Positions 11,888 through 24,600 of a stretch of 64,000 nucleotides of DNA are shown piece after piece. The stretch lies in NCBI GenBank assembly GCA_028826165.1, contig JAPDFW010000089.1, positions 186,001 to 250,000 of the forward strand. Direction: 5' to 3'. The notes beneath the pieces are model-generated. The model saw nothing but the letters and a program-made list of their open reading frames with translations, did not search any database and was not told the DNA's origin. Origin of the DNA: Anaeramoeba ignava. Taxonomy: Eukaryota > Metamonada > Anaeramoebidae. Made by a program: the position numbers and the translations under genes. Numbering within the stretch: the stretch's first letter is position 1; every line of letters starts with the position of its first letter.

Positions 11888-14800
11888 ATGGGGAATCAAT
11901 TAGATTCAATAAGTGATTGGAATTACCTTCATGAATTAGAAGGATATACAATAATTGAAACAATGAAAAGTTGTAGATTGTTTAAAACAATGAAAATGGC
12001 GAATGAAAACACAGGAACAGTTTATGTTAAAATTTTCCCCAAATATCCAAAATCACCACCAAGTTATGAAAAATATCGTAATCATTTGGAAATTATTAAG
12101 TCAAGTGTCGAATCTCTTGAAATTTCAAATATTTTACCATTTGATAAGTTTGTTGAAACTAGAAGAGCTGGATATTTAATTAGACCTTATTTATTTTCTA
12201 ATATGCGTGATCGATTAAGGTTAATTTTATAATTAATTTTATAATTAATTTAATTAATAATTTAATAAATAATTTTATAAATAATTTAATAAATAATTTA
12301 ATAATTAATTTAATAAATAATTTTATAATTAATTTTATAAATAATTTTATAAATAATTTTATATTTAATTTAATAAATAATTTAATAAATAATTTAATAA
12401 ATAATTTTATAAATAATTTTATAAATAATTTTATAAATAATTTTATATTTAATTTAATAAATAATTTTATAATTAATTTTATAATTAATTTTATATTTAA
12501 TTTTATAAATAATTTTATAAATAATTTTATAAATAATTTTATAAATAATTTTATAAATAATTTTATAATTAATTTAATAAATAATTTTATAAATAATTTT
12601 ATATATAAATAATTTTATAATTAATTTTATATTTAATTTTATATTTAATTTTTTATAATTTTTTAATTTTTTTATTTTTAATTTTATATTTAATTTTATA
12701 AATAATTTTATAAATAATTTTATATTTAATTTTATAAATAATTTTATAAATAATTTTATAAATAATTTTATAAATAATTTTATAAATAATTTTATAAATA
12801 ATTTTATAAATAATTTAATATTAAATTTTATAAATAATTTTATAAATAATTTTATAAATAATTTAATATTAAATTTTATAAATAATTTTATAAATAATTT
12901 TATAAATAATTTTATATATAATTTTATAAATAATTTTATAAATAATTTTATAAATAATTTTATAAATAATTTTATAATTAATTTTATAAATAATTTTATA
13001 AATAATTTTATAATTAATTTTATAATTAATTTTATATTTAATTTTATATTTAATTTAATATTTATAATTTGGATTTAGTACTCGTCCCTTTTTATCAAAT
13101 CTAGAAAAAAAATGGATTACATATCAACTTCTTAATTCTTTAAAAGATGCTCGATCAATTGATTTAAATCATGGAGATCTTAAACCCGAAAATATATTAA
13201 TAACATCGTTTATGTGGGTTTATATCACAGATTTAGCATCATTCAAACCAACATTTCTTCCACATGTATAAATTATAAATAAATATAAATATAAATATAA
13301 TTATAAATTAAATATAAATATAAATATAAATATAAATTATAAATAAATATAAATATAAATATAAATATAAATATAAATATAAATATAAATATAAATTAAA
13401 TAAATTAGGATAATCCAGCAGATTTCTCATATTTCTTTGATATATCAGGAAGAAGAACTTGCTATATCGCACCAGAACGCTTTTATACCCAAAATGAAAA
13501 TGAAAAACATAAAAATAATATCACAAAAATAGATATAAACCACGATATTTTTTCTCTTGGCTGCATTATCGCAGAACTATTCTTAGATGGAACTCCATTG
13601 TTCCATTTATCAGAACTTCTTAGTTATAAAAAAGGTGAATTTGATCCTTCTCAAAAAATAGAATCAATTACTGATGAGAATGTCCGCAATTTGATTCTTA
13701 GCGCAATATCAATTGATCCAAAAAATCGCAAAAAACCAGAAGAATATTTACAACTTTATAAAGACACTTTATTTCCAAGTTATTTTAAATACATGTATTC
13801 ATTGATGAAAAACCTTCTATTTCTTCTTCCAGATCAAAAAATTGAAAAAATTCATGGGATGTTTGAATCAATTTCGTCGTTTATAATGAATAAAGACAAG
13901 GAGAATAAACGAAAGAAAGAAGATCATTCAGAACAAGTCATCTGGAAAAAAGAAGAAGAAATCAACGAAACAATTTACACAAATATAATTAAGGAAGAAC
14001 AAACATACTTGAATTTCCTTCCAAAAACCTCCAAACAAACAAAAAAACTACTCAAAACAGCGAAATTTTTTTCAGAAAAATCAATGGCAAGAAATGGAGG
14101 AAATTTTGATAGAAAAAATAAAGAAAATGTTGAAATACAAGCAAAAAATACAAAAAATACAAAAAATAAAAATATTAGCTTGCTAGAAAGTTGTCGATGC
14201 CACAAAAAAATGTACGAATCAACACAATTATTAGGAAACAAGCAATCATTACTTTTAGCACTGCAATCAACATATCAAATACACGATCAAAAGAAGAAAA
14301 TCAAGGCGAGCAACAGGAATTATCACGAAGGATTTCTTTTGATTTTGAACATAATTTCGACTTCTATTCGAAATTGTTACAGACCACAAACCAAAATAAT
14401 GGGTCTTGATTTGCTGAAGAAAATCAGTCGAAATGTGAATGATCAAATCAAAACAGATAGAATCATTCCGTATTTATTGAGTATGCTTAATGATATCAAT
14501 GCAAGAGTGCGCGCAACAGCAATCCAAACAATTATAGAAATACTGGAAAGTATGAGTGAAATTTTAAGTTCGGATTACCAACTTTTTCCTGAATATATTA
14601 TCCCTGCTTTGAATAGAATGACACTAGATCCAGATTTGTTTGTCAGAATGACTTATGCAAAAATCATTTCAAGACTTGCTTTGATTGCCAAAAAATTTTT
14701 GGATTTCTCATATAAATTAACTGAAAAACAAAAAGAAAAAAGGTTTTTGAAGTCGAAACAAACAGACAGAAATGCGCAAAATATTCAGCAAGAAAATGAG

Positions 14801-17800
14801 CCAAATATCAAATCAGAAAATCTCAATGAAAACAAACAAGAAAACAACAGCACTAAAAAGCCTATAAAAATGATAGAAGTTGAGCGTTCGTTTTCAATCG
14901 ATCACGAAACATACCAGGAATATGGAGGAACATATACAGAACAATTGGATTTTCTGCGGAGTCAATTCTCAGCGCAATTATTCAAGCTTTTCGATGATGA
15001 AAGCCAAAATGTAAAGCGAGTACTTGTGAAAAACATAACGGAACTCGGTGTTTTTTTCGGGACAGAAATTTCCAACGACACTTTATTGCCGTTGCTTATT
15101 ACATTTCTCAACGACAAAGATTGGCAATTACGCAATGAATTTTTCGATCACATCCTTGATTTGCTTCCCTTTTTAGTAACAAAAACAGTGAAGAATATCA
15201 TTCTTCCTTGTGTGATTGAATTTCTAACAGATCCTGAGGAATTTGTTGTCGAAAAAACCGTTCATTTACTTGCCGTGTTTGTAATATTGGGTTTGCTAAA
15301 CGATTTGGATCTCCAAAAAGTTTCAGACAAAGCAATGCCTCTTCTCGTTCATCCAAACATATGGATCAAAAACTCAGCAGTCACTCTTTGCTCCTCTATT
15401 GCTAAGCATCTTGGATTGCCCAAGTTTCATTTACTTATAACCCCCAAATTGGAACCTTTTTTGGAATTCCCTCTTCTGGATTTTGACGAGACAAGTATTT
15501 TGTCCGTTTTAAAAACACAAGTTTCAAGACAATTATACGAAAGAGTTATTGAGGAAACACACCGAAGCAAAGGCCTCAATCTGCGCCAAATGGAGTTTGA
15601 AGCGTTGATGATTGAGAACAAGCAAGAGGCTGACCAAAAACGTTCAGTCTATTTAAAAAATGCTGAAAATGATGAGTTATTGAAATTACAACTTGAGGAA
15701 GTCCAGGTTTCTGATCAATCACATATTCATCCAAAAGATTCTTTTTTCAGAAATGATTCCATTGAAAATTTACTTTTGCAAAGAGCATATGAAGAACAAA
15801 AGAAAATTTTGAGTTTGAAATCTTTTATTCTGAAAGCTTCACAAAATCCTCAAAGAAGAAGAGAAATTTTTGGAATGATTGGGAATTTAAGAGAATCACA
15901 ACCAATTTTGAATGAGAAAACAAATGACCAAAAAAACAAAAAAAATAAAAATGATAAAAACAATAGAAATGATGATGAAAAAGATGAACACAAATTTAGA
16001 CACATTTTGTATACATTACAATATTTACCAGAAATCAAATTCGATAAAGAGCAAAAAAAGCTGAACAAAAAACAACAAAAATCAAATAATTCAGACACAA
16101 AAGATTCTGGAAATTTAGAAAAAAATCAGTTGAATGAAAACTTGACTCAAGAAAATCAATTTGATATATTTGAAAAATCCAAAAACGAATTGAAATCAAA
16201 AATAGCATCCCTTTTAGATATAAATCCAGAAATTGGACAAAAAACACCTAAAAAAATACAATTTCTTGGAAAAAGAAAACCAAATTTGAACCAGGAATTT
16301 AAAGACAAAATGTTTGAGATTGAAATACCACAAGATGTGCCAAATTATCGAGGATTTAAATATGAGGAAAATTCATTTGATCTGCAATCAGAAAACCACG
16401 AAAAACCAACAAAATCACAAAATGCGCACAAAAAAACATATTCAGGAGAAGAAGTTCAAATAAACGAACTGAAGAGATCCAACACTGCTTTTGCAGGAGT
16501 AACAACAAGTTATGAAAAGGATCGGAAATTTCATGGAAAACAAAAACAAGAAAAATCACGGAAAGAATTGATAGCAAAACGAAAAGCGGGACTTCCAATT
16601 TCATATCCTCAATCACCCATGGATTCACACAGACTAACACTACAACACTCGCCTCCAAAACATAAATCACGGCTTTCGGCTCAACAGGAATATCAAAACG
16701 AACAATATTTACTCTCCCAGTTATCCCTTTTTGGATTTTATTCTGAATCTTCAACTCCTGTCAAAATAACTGAAAATCAAGAACCAATTTTCCAAATCAA
16801 AAATTACACTGAAAATCTAATTGAAAAAATTTACAGTGAAGCAGAAGAAAACAAAAAGGAAAAATCAAAAGAAGAACAAGAACAAAAAACAGAAATGCAA
16901 GAGAACCCAAACAACCAGGAAAAAACACTCGAACTCGAAAAAGAACAAGAGAAAGCAAAAGAGAAAACAAACGAAATGAGTTTTATTGAAAATTCCAATT
17001 TCAAAATTGCCAATGAAATTCGGACAAATTTTGACCCGAACGCTCAATACGAGATTGGCAAACAAGGCGCAAAAATATTCAAGAAAAACATGCCAGTTCC
17101 TTATGAAAAACTGGGCAGAATCCAGCAGAAAACAGGGAAATATCCACCAAATTTTTTCTTAGGCCAAAACATAAACACTTGGGTTCCTAAAGGATTACAA
17201 ATTGCACATTTATCAGAACACACAAAATCAGTCAATAAAATCGCAATATCACCAGATAATCTTTTCTTTGCAACAGCATCTGATGACGAAACTGTGAAAA
17301 TATGGCTCACTGAAAATCTGCAAAAAAATCAACTTACAAAATCAGCAAAAACATATTCATTTCAGAAAGGAAAAATCACTTCACTTACTATTTTGCCAAA
17401 CACACACACAATCATTTCAGGATCAAGTGATGGCACAATCCATTTGTTCAGAGTTGATGAGATTGATTCTTATGACTACAAATCAAGTCGAGACAGAAAG
17501 CGCAAGAAAATGAAAAACATTTCCAAAAACCAAAAAATCAGCGAGAAAAGAAGATCATCAATGCTGACAAGCTCAATATCAGGCTCAATATCAAGCCCTG
17601 TCAAACTGAGTAAACCCTCTTTAACTCTCAACGAACAATCTATGCAAAATATGGCGTATTTCCCCTTTAAGATTATTTCGCCTCACGAAGGATCAATTGT
17701 TGATATTCAAAATTTTGGAGGAGAATTTGGATTTTCTTTCATTTACTTGACACAATCAGGTATCTGTCATGTTCATGACTTAAGATGCGATGAAGAAGTT

Positions 17801-18898
17801 TTGAAATTTGAGATGAACAAAGAATTCGGCGTTGTTACTGCCTTGATGTCAGAACCCAAATCTAATTGGTCCGCAATCGGCACGTTTGGTGGTGTCATTC
17901 AATGCTTTGATCTTCGCTTTTTGATTCCGTTTCAGACTTGGACTCATCCTTCAAGACAACCCATTCTCACTTTGCAAAATTATCCTGGAACTCAGAAAAA
18001 AATGTGGATCATTACTTCCTCTTCTTCTGCAAATGAAATGAGTATTTGGGATGTGAAAAATGCAAAATGTCGCCAAGTTTTTCGAGTTGTTGATTCTGAG
18101 AGTGATACTTCTAAGTCTTTTGGTGAATATTTTAAATCTCCATCCAATTCGAATTTATATAAACAACAAAATATAGATACATTATTACTTTCTAATGAAA
18201 TTAATGATTATTCGATTTTAAATTCTGATATTCCTAGTGTTAAACAAAAGCAAAGTAATTTATTAAAATTAAAATTAAAATTCAAATTCATTTATAAAAT
18301 TAAAATCAAAATCAAAATCCAAATTAATTAAAATTAAAATTAAAATTAAAATTAAAATTCAAATTAATTAAAATTAAAATTAAAATTAAAATTAAAATTA
18401 AAATTAAAATTAAAATTAAAATTAAAATTAAAATTAAAATTAAAATTAAAATTAAAATTAAAATTAAAATTCATTTATAAAATTAAAATTAAAATTAAAA
18501 TTAAAATTAAATTTAAAATTAAAAAAGATAATTCAATTAGAGCGATTTATTGTTCAAATAAACATTCTTTTCTTCTCACTGGCGGTCAAGATTCTCGTCT
18601 TAGATATTGGGATACAAATAAAGCAGAAAACTCATTTATTATTTCTGGACAAGATAGTCCAAAAGATACAAAAATTCAATATACAAAAAAATCAATTGAA
18701 GGAGTTGAAATTTTTTCAGAATATTTAGTTTCAAAACCAGATGTGAGTCCTTTATATTTTATTGGTTCTAATCATTCTCATAGATTAAATAATAGAAGAT
18801 CTCATAAAGGTGCTATTACAGATATTCAAATTCTTGAATATCCTGTTCCAATGATTATTTCTTCAAGTCAAGATGGAGTTGTGAATGTTTGGAGATGA
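11888..18898 (+). CDS. VPS15: VPS15 / PIK3R4, regulatory pseudokinase of the class III PI3-kinase
   Basis: Exons 11888-12219, 13079-13265, 13409-18254 and 18528-18898 join in phase to 1911 aa. The N-terminus 'MGNQLDS' carries the N-myristoylation Gly found in VPS15. The kinase-like domain has 'RDRLSTRPFLSNLEKKW', the atypical catalytic loop 'NHGDLKPENILI', 'DLASFKPTFLP' and 'RRTCYIAPERF', all close to VPS15. It is followed by HEAT repeats (about 14400-15500), a long charged low-complexity linker, and a C-terminal WD40 propeller ('TKSVNKIAISPDNLFFATAS', 'SFLLTGGQDSRLRYWD', 'SSSQDGVVNVWR'). VPS15 anchors and activates VPS34 on endosomes and autophagic membranes. It is longer than human VPS15 (1358 aa) mainly because of the linker. 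All three introns are filled with tandem repeats. Confidence 0.93.
12220..13078. repeat. VPS15 intron 1, 12-bp TTTTATAAATAA repeat
   Basis: An 859-base intron made almost wholly of TTTTATAAATAA and close variants (TTTTATAATTAA, TTTTATATTTAA). The same unit fills the TMEM144 intron about 9 kb away. Confidence 0.9.
13266..13408. repeat. VPS15 intron 2, TATAAA hexamers
   Basis: A 143-base GT-AG intron composed of TATAAA hexamers. Confidence 0.9.
18255..18527. repeat. VPS15 intron 3, AATTAA hexamers
   Basis: A 273-base intron of AAAATT hexamers inside the WD40-coding region. The donor is GTAATT after a phase-1 codon and the acceptor is AAAAAAG. Confidence 0.9.
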
Positions 18899-20076
18899 GA
18901 TCATATTGAGAAGGTTTTTTCTTTTTCTTTTTCTTTAGTTTTCCTTCTCAATTTAATTTGATTTTTTTTTATGAATGAATTAATTAAGTTTTTGTAAATT
19001 AAATTAAATTAAAATTTCAAAACAAAAATAATAAAGATTTTCTTTTTTTTTCTTTTGATTATTATTGTTTTGTTTGTTGAAGAAATGAAAGAAAAATGAA
19101 TTAGATATTTTCTGTTTCATCTTTAACTTCATCTTTAACTTCATCTTTTACTTCATCTTTTAATTCATCTTTAACTTCATCTTTTACTTCATCTTTAACT
19201 TCATCTTTAACTTCATCTTTTACTTCATCTTTAACTTCATCTTTTACTTCATCTTTAACTTCATCTTTTACTTCATCTTTAACTTCATCTTTTACTTCAT
19301 CTTTTACTTCATCTTTTACTTCATCTTTAACTTCATCTTTTACTTCATCTTTAACTTCATCTTTTACTTCATCTTTTACTTCATCTTTAACTTCATTTTT
19401 ACTTCATCTTTTATTTTCATCTTTTATTTATCTTTTTATCATTTTCTTTTTTCATCTTTTTACTTCATCTTTTAAGCTAAATCTTTTTTAAAGCTAAATC
19501 TTTTAGCTTCATCTTTTATTTAAATTTTTATTTTCGTCTTTTAGCTTTATTTTTTTTTAAATCTTTAATTTTAAATTTTTTTTTATCTTTTATCTTTATT
19601 TTAATTTTATTTTAATTTTTTTTTAATCTTTTTTCATTTTTATTTCTTTTTTTCTTTTAATCTTTTCTTTCTTTTTATTTTAATCTTTTCATTTTTTTTT
19701 TTTTATTAAATCTTTTTTTTTAAATCTTTATTTTAAATCTTTATTAAATCTTTTTTTTATAAATCTTTAACTTCTTTTTAAATCTTTTTCTTTAAATCTT
19801 TACTTCATCTTTTATTTTATTTTTTAAATTTTTAATCTTATTTTTTTCATCTTTAATCTTCATTTTTTTTTCATCTTTATTTTAAATCTTTTTTTAACTA
19901 AATCTTTTGTTTTTATTTTTTTAATTTTTTTTTAATTTCTTTTTTTTTTTTTTTTTTTATTTATTTCATCTTTTATTTAAATCTTTTAACTTAAATATTT
20001 TATCTTCATCTTTAACTTCATCTTTTAACTTCATCTTTATTTAAATTTTTTTTTATCTTTTACTTCATCTTTAACT
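18899..20076 (-). repeat. KDE-coding hexamer/18-mer repeat tract downstream of the LRR gene stop
   Basis: The spacer holds a long continuation of the Lys-Asp-Glu coding repeat of the neighbouring LRR gene. From about 19400 to 19110 it is a clean open Lys-Asp-Glu-Val run ending in 'KDETENI' and a TAA near 19100. From about 20076 to 19400 it is degraded, with many small indels in TTTTTATCTTT-like sequence that break all frames. The clean run may be the true C-terminus of the LRR protein, with the middle either decayed or mis-assembled. 18899-19090 is ordinary AT-rich 3' sequence of VPS15. Confidence 0.7.
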
Positions 20077-21483
20077 TCATCTTTCTTCATCTTTATATTT
20101 TTCTTTTGTTTCATCTTTTTTTATTTTTTTTTCATCTTTTGGTTTTTCTTTTGTTTCATCTTTTGGTTTTTCTTTTGGTTTTTCATCTTTTGGTTTTTCT
20201 TTTGTTTCATCTTTTGGTTTTTCTTTAATTTCATCTTTTGGTTTTTCATCTTTTGGTTTTTCTTTAATTTTTTTTTTTTTTTCATCTTTTGGTTTTTCTT
20301 TTGTTTCATCTTTTGGTTTTTCTTTAACTTCATCTTTTGGTTTTTCTTTTGTTTCATCTTTTGGTTTTTCTTTTGTTTCATCTTTTGGTTTTTCTTTAAC
20401 TTCATCTTTTGGTTTTTCATCTTTTGGTTTTTCTTTTGTTTCATCTTTTGTTGTTTCATCTTTTGGTTTTTCATCTTTTGTTGTTTCATCTTTTGGTTTT
20501 TCATCTTTTGTTGTTTCATCTTTTGGTGCTTCTTGTTTAATTTGTTCCAATACCTTTGTAAAAACTCTTTCAGTTGGATCTTTCTCAAATTCAGCTTTTT
20601 TTTTGATAAAATTGAAAAATTAAAATAAATAAAAGATAAAAATAAAAAAATAAAAACCTTTTAAATAATCTTTTGTAGAAGCAAAACCACCACGAGTAAC
20701 TTCATTTGGAGGATAAACCAAGGGATTATCCTCAAAAGTCATCAATCTCAAATTACTGAGAGTACCAATTTCAATAGGAAGATATTTCAACTTATTATTT
20801 TTTAAATCCAATTTTTTCAATTCAACTAAATTTTTAATTTCAGATGGAATTTCAGTTAATCCAGTATCAGTAAGATCAAGCGAATTCAAAGATTTGCAAG
20901 CAAGAATATCTTTTGGAATTTTTCCCAACGGATTTTTGGATAGAAATATTGTGTGCAAATTGGAAAGTTGTGATAATCCTTCAATTTCAGTGATTTTGTT
21001 ACTAGAAATTCTTAAATCTTCTAAAGATTCAAGTTTTTTAATCTTTTCGGGTATTTTTGTAATTTCATTTGAATCTAATTTCAAAATTTTTAATGTTGTT
21101 AATTCAAATATTTGATCAGGAATTTCTTTTAGTTTGCTATTTGATAAATCAAGTTCATTGCTTTCTTTAGCAATCTTTTTGTATTTTTTCGATTGTTTAA
21201 TTTTTCATTTTATAAAAAAAAAATTTAATGATCAAATTTGGTAATAATTGGACAGGTAAATAATACCAAAAAATTGGGGAGATCCAAAATAAAATCAATT
21301 AATTTAAATTAATTAAAAATTTTATAAAATAAAAAAAAGCAAAAAAAATAATTAGAAATTAAATAAAAAAAAAATTTTTCAATTAAAAATTTAATTAATT
21401 TTTTTAATTGAAAAATTATTTTTTGATAATTGTATTTTTACCTTTAATTTTTTTTTAAGTTCTTTTGATTGACCACCTCCCAT
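20077..21483 (-). CDS. Leucine-rich repeat protein with myristoylation signal and Lys-Asp-Glu repeat tail
   Basis: Exons 21483-21442, 21174-20658 and 20594-20077 join in phase to 358 aa. The first exon encodes 14 residues starting 'MGGGQSKE', a good N-myristoylation sequence (Gly2, Ser6, Lys7). The second exon holds about seven LRR units ('NELDLSNSKLKEIPDQI', 'LRISSNKITEIEGLS', 'LKKLDLKNNKLKYLPIEIG'). The third is mostly repeated Lys-Pro-Lys-Asp-Glu and Thr-Lys-Asp-Glu. The architecture resembles small membrane-tethered LRR adaptors such as LRRC57 up to the tail. The TGA at 20077 lies where a single-base shift breaks an otherwise continuing KDE repeat, so the true C-terminus may be much further downstream. 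The gene is divergent from TMEM144. Confidence 0.75.
21177..21441 (-). other. LRR gene intron 1 with a non-repetitive patch
   Basis: Unlike most introns here this one is not a tandem repeat. It contains a less AT-rich, non-repetitive stretch at about 21225-21295 with CCAATTTT and GGATCTCCCC-type words on the minus strand. No function is assigned. Confidence 0.4.
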
Positions 21484-21644
21484 AAAAATCAAAATAAAAA
21501 ATGAAAAAAAAAATGAAAAAAAAAAATGAAAAAAAAATAAATTTTTCTCCTTTTAATTAAAAAAAATAAAAAAAATAAAAAAAAATTTTTTCATTTTCTT
21601 CCCTTTTTTTTCTTCTTAAATTTCTTTTTTATTAAACAACTTAA
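21484..21644. promoter_or_regulatory. Bidirectional promoter, LRR gene / TMEM144
   Basis: A 161-base gap between divergent start codons. Three TCATTT elements in T runs face the LRR gene (21495-21535) and one faces TMEM144 near 21590. Confidence 0.5.
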
Positions 21645-24600
21645 ATGAACGATGCTGCAATAGGATATTTATCTTCTTTTATTGCTGCTTTATTTTTTGG
21701 TACAAATTATGTTCCAGTAAATAGAATTCAGGACAAATTAGGAGATGGAATAATTTTCCAATGGTTTATGTGTTCTGGAATTGAATTTGTTGGTATTATT
21801 TCTTTATTTTTATCTTCTAGTTTTACTTTTGTTCCTTCTGGTTTACTTGGTGGTATGTTTTGGACTATTGGTAATTTATGTGTCCCTATTATTTTTGAAC
21901 TTGTTGGTTTAGGTGTTGGTTTTTTATTTTGGAGTGGTGGCAATTTATTAATGGGGTTTGCTTCAATTTTATATTTAATTTTATAAATAATTTTAAAATA
22001 ATTTTATAAATAATTTTATAAATAATTTTATAAACAATTTTATATTTAATTTTATATTTAATTTTATAAATAATTTTATATTAAATTTTATAAATAATTT
22101 TATATTTAATTTTATAAATAATTTTATATTTAATTTTATAAATAATTTTAAAATAATTTTATAAATAATTTTATAAATAATTTTATAAATAATTTTATAA
22201 ATAATTTTATATTTAATTTTATATATAATTTTATAAATAATTTAATAAATAATTTTATATTTAATTTTATAAATAATTTTATAAATAATTTAATAAATAA
22301 TTTTATATTTAATTTTATTAAATAATTTTATAAATAATTTTATAAATAATTTTATATATAATTTTATAAATAATTTTATAATTAATTTTATAAATAATTT
22401 TATAAATAATTTTATAAATAATTTTATATTTAATTTTATAATTAATTTTATAAATAAATTTTATAAATAATTTTATAAACAATTTTATAAATAATTTTAT
22501 AAATAATTTTATAATTAATTTTATATTTAATTTTATAAATAATTTTATAAATAATTTTATAAATAATTTTATATTTAATTTTATAAATAATTTTATAATT
22601 AATTTTATATATAATTTTATAAATAATTTTATAAATAATTTTATAAATAATTTTATAAATAATTTTATAAATAATTTTATAAATAATTTTTATAAATAAT
22701 TTAATAAATAATTTTATAAATAATTTTATAAATAATTTTATAAATAATTTTATAAATAATTTTATAAATAATTTTATATATAATTTTATAAATAATTTTA
22801 TATTTAATTTTATATTAAATTTTATAAATAATTTTATAATTAATTTTATAAATAATTTTATAATTAATTTTATAAATAATTTTATAAATAATTTTATTAA
22901 TAATTTTTTATATTTAATTTTATAAATAATTTTATAAATAATTTTATATTTAATTTTATAAATAATTTAATAAATAATTTTTATAAAATAATTTTATAAT
23001 TAATTTTATAAATAATTTTATAAATAATTTTATATAAATAATTTTTATAAATAATTTAATAAATAATTTAATAAATAATTTAATAAATAATTTAATAAAT
23101 AATTTTATAAATAATTTTATAAATAATTTTGCTATATAATTTTATATATAATTTTATAAATAATTTTATAAATAATTTTATAATTAATTTTATAAATAAT
23201 TTTAAAATAATTTTATAAATAATTTTATAAATAATTTTATAAACAATTTTATAAATTTTATTTTTAAATTTTATAAATAATTTTTATATTAAATTTTATA
23301 AATAATTTTATATTTAATTTTATAAATAATTTTATATTTAATTTTATAAAATAAAATAATTTTATATTTAATTTTATAAATAATTTTATAATTAATTTTA
23401 TAAATAATTTTATAAATAATTTTATAAATAATTTTTATATAATTTTATAAAATAATTTTATATTTAATTTTATAAATAATTTTATAAATTTTATAAATAA
23501 TTTTATAAATAATTTTTAAATAATTTTATAAATAATTTTATATAATTTTATAAATAATTTTTATAAATAATTTTATAAATAATTTTATAAATAATTTTAT
23601 AAATAATTTTATAAATAATTTTATAAATAATTTTATAAATAATTTTATAATTAATTTTATAATTAATTTTATAAATAATTTAATAATTAATTTTTATAAT
23701 AATTTTATAAATAATTTTATAATTTAATTTTATAAATAATTTTATAAATAATTTTTATAAATAATTTTATAAATAATTTTATAAATAATTTTATATAAAT
23801 TTTAATAAATAATTTTATAAATAATTTTATAAATATTTTTTAAAATAATTTTATAAATAATTTTTATAAATTTAATTTTTATAAATAATTTTTTATAATT
23901 TTATAATTTTATATTTAATTTTATATATAATTTTATAAATAATTTTATATTTAATTTTATAAATAATTTTATAAATAATTTTATAAATAATTTTATAATT
24001 ATATTTTATAAATAATTTTATAAATAATTTTATAAATTTTTTATAAATAATTTTATAAATAATTTTATATTTAATTTTATAAATAATTTTATAAATAAAT
24101 TAATTTTATAAATAATTTTATAAATAATTTTTATAAAATAATTTTATATATAATTTTATATTTAAATTTTTATAAATAATTTTATAAATAATTTTATAAA
24201 TAATTTTATAAATAATTTTATAAATAATTTTATATTTAATTTTATAAATAATTTTATAAATAATTTTATAAATAATTTTTATAAATTTTTATTTTTTAAA
24301 TAATTTTATAAATAATTTTATAAATAATTTTTATAAATAATTTTATAAATAATTTTATAAATAATTTTATAAAATAATTTTATATAATTTAATAAATTTT
24401 TATTTAATAATTTTTATAAATAATTTTATAAATAATTTTATAAATAATTTAATAATTAATTTTATAAATAATTTTATAAATAATTTTATAAATAATTTTT
24501 ATAAATAATTTTATAAAATAATTTTATAAATAATTTTTATAAATAATTTTATAAATAATTTTTTAATAAATAATTTTTAAATAATTTAATAAATAATTTT

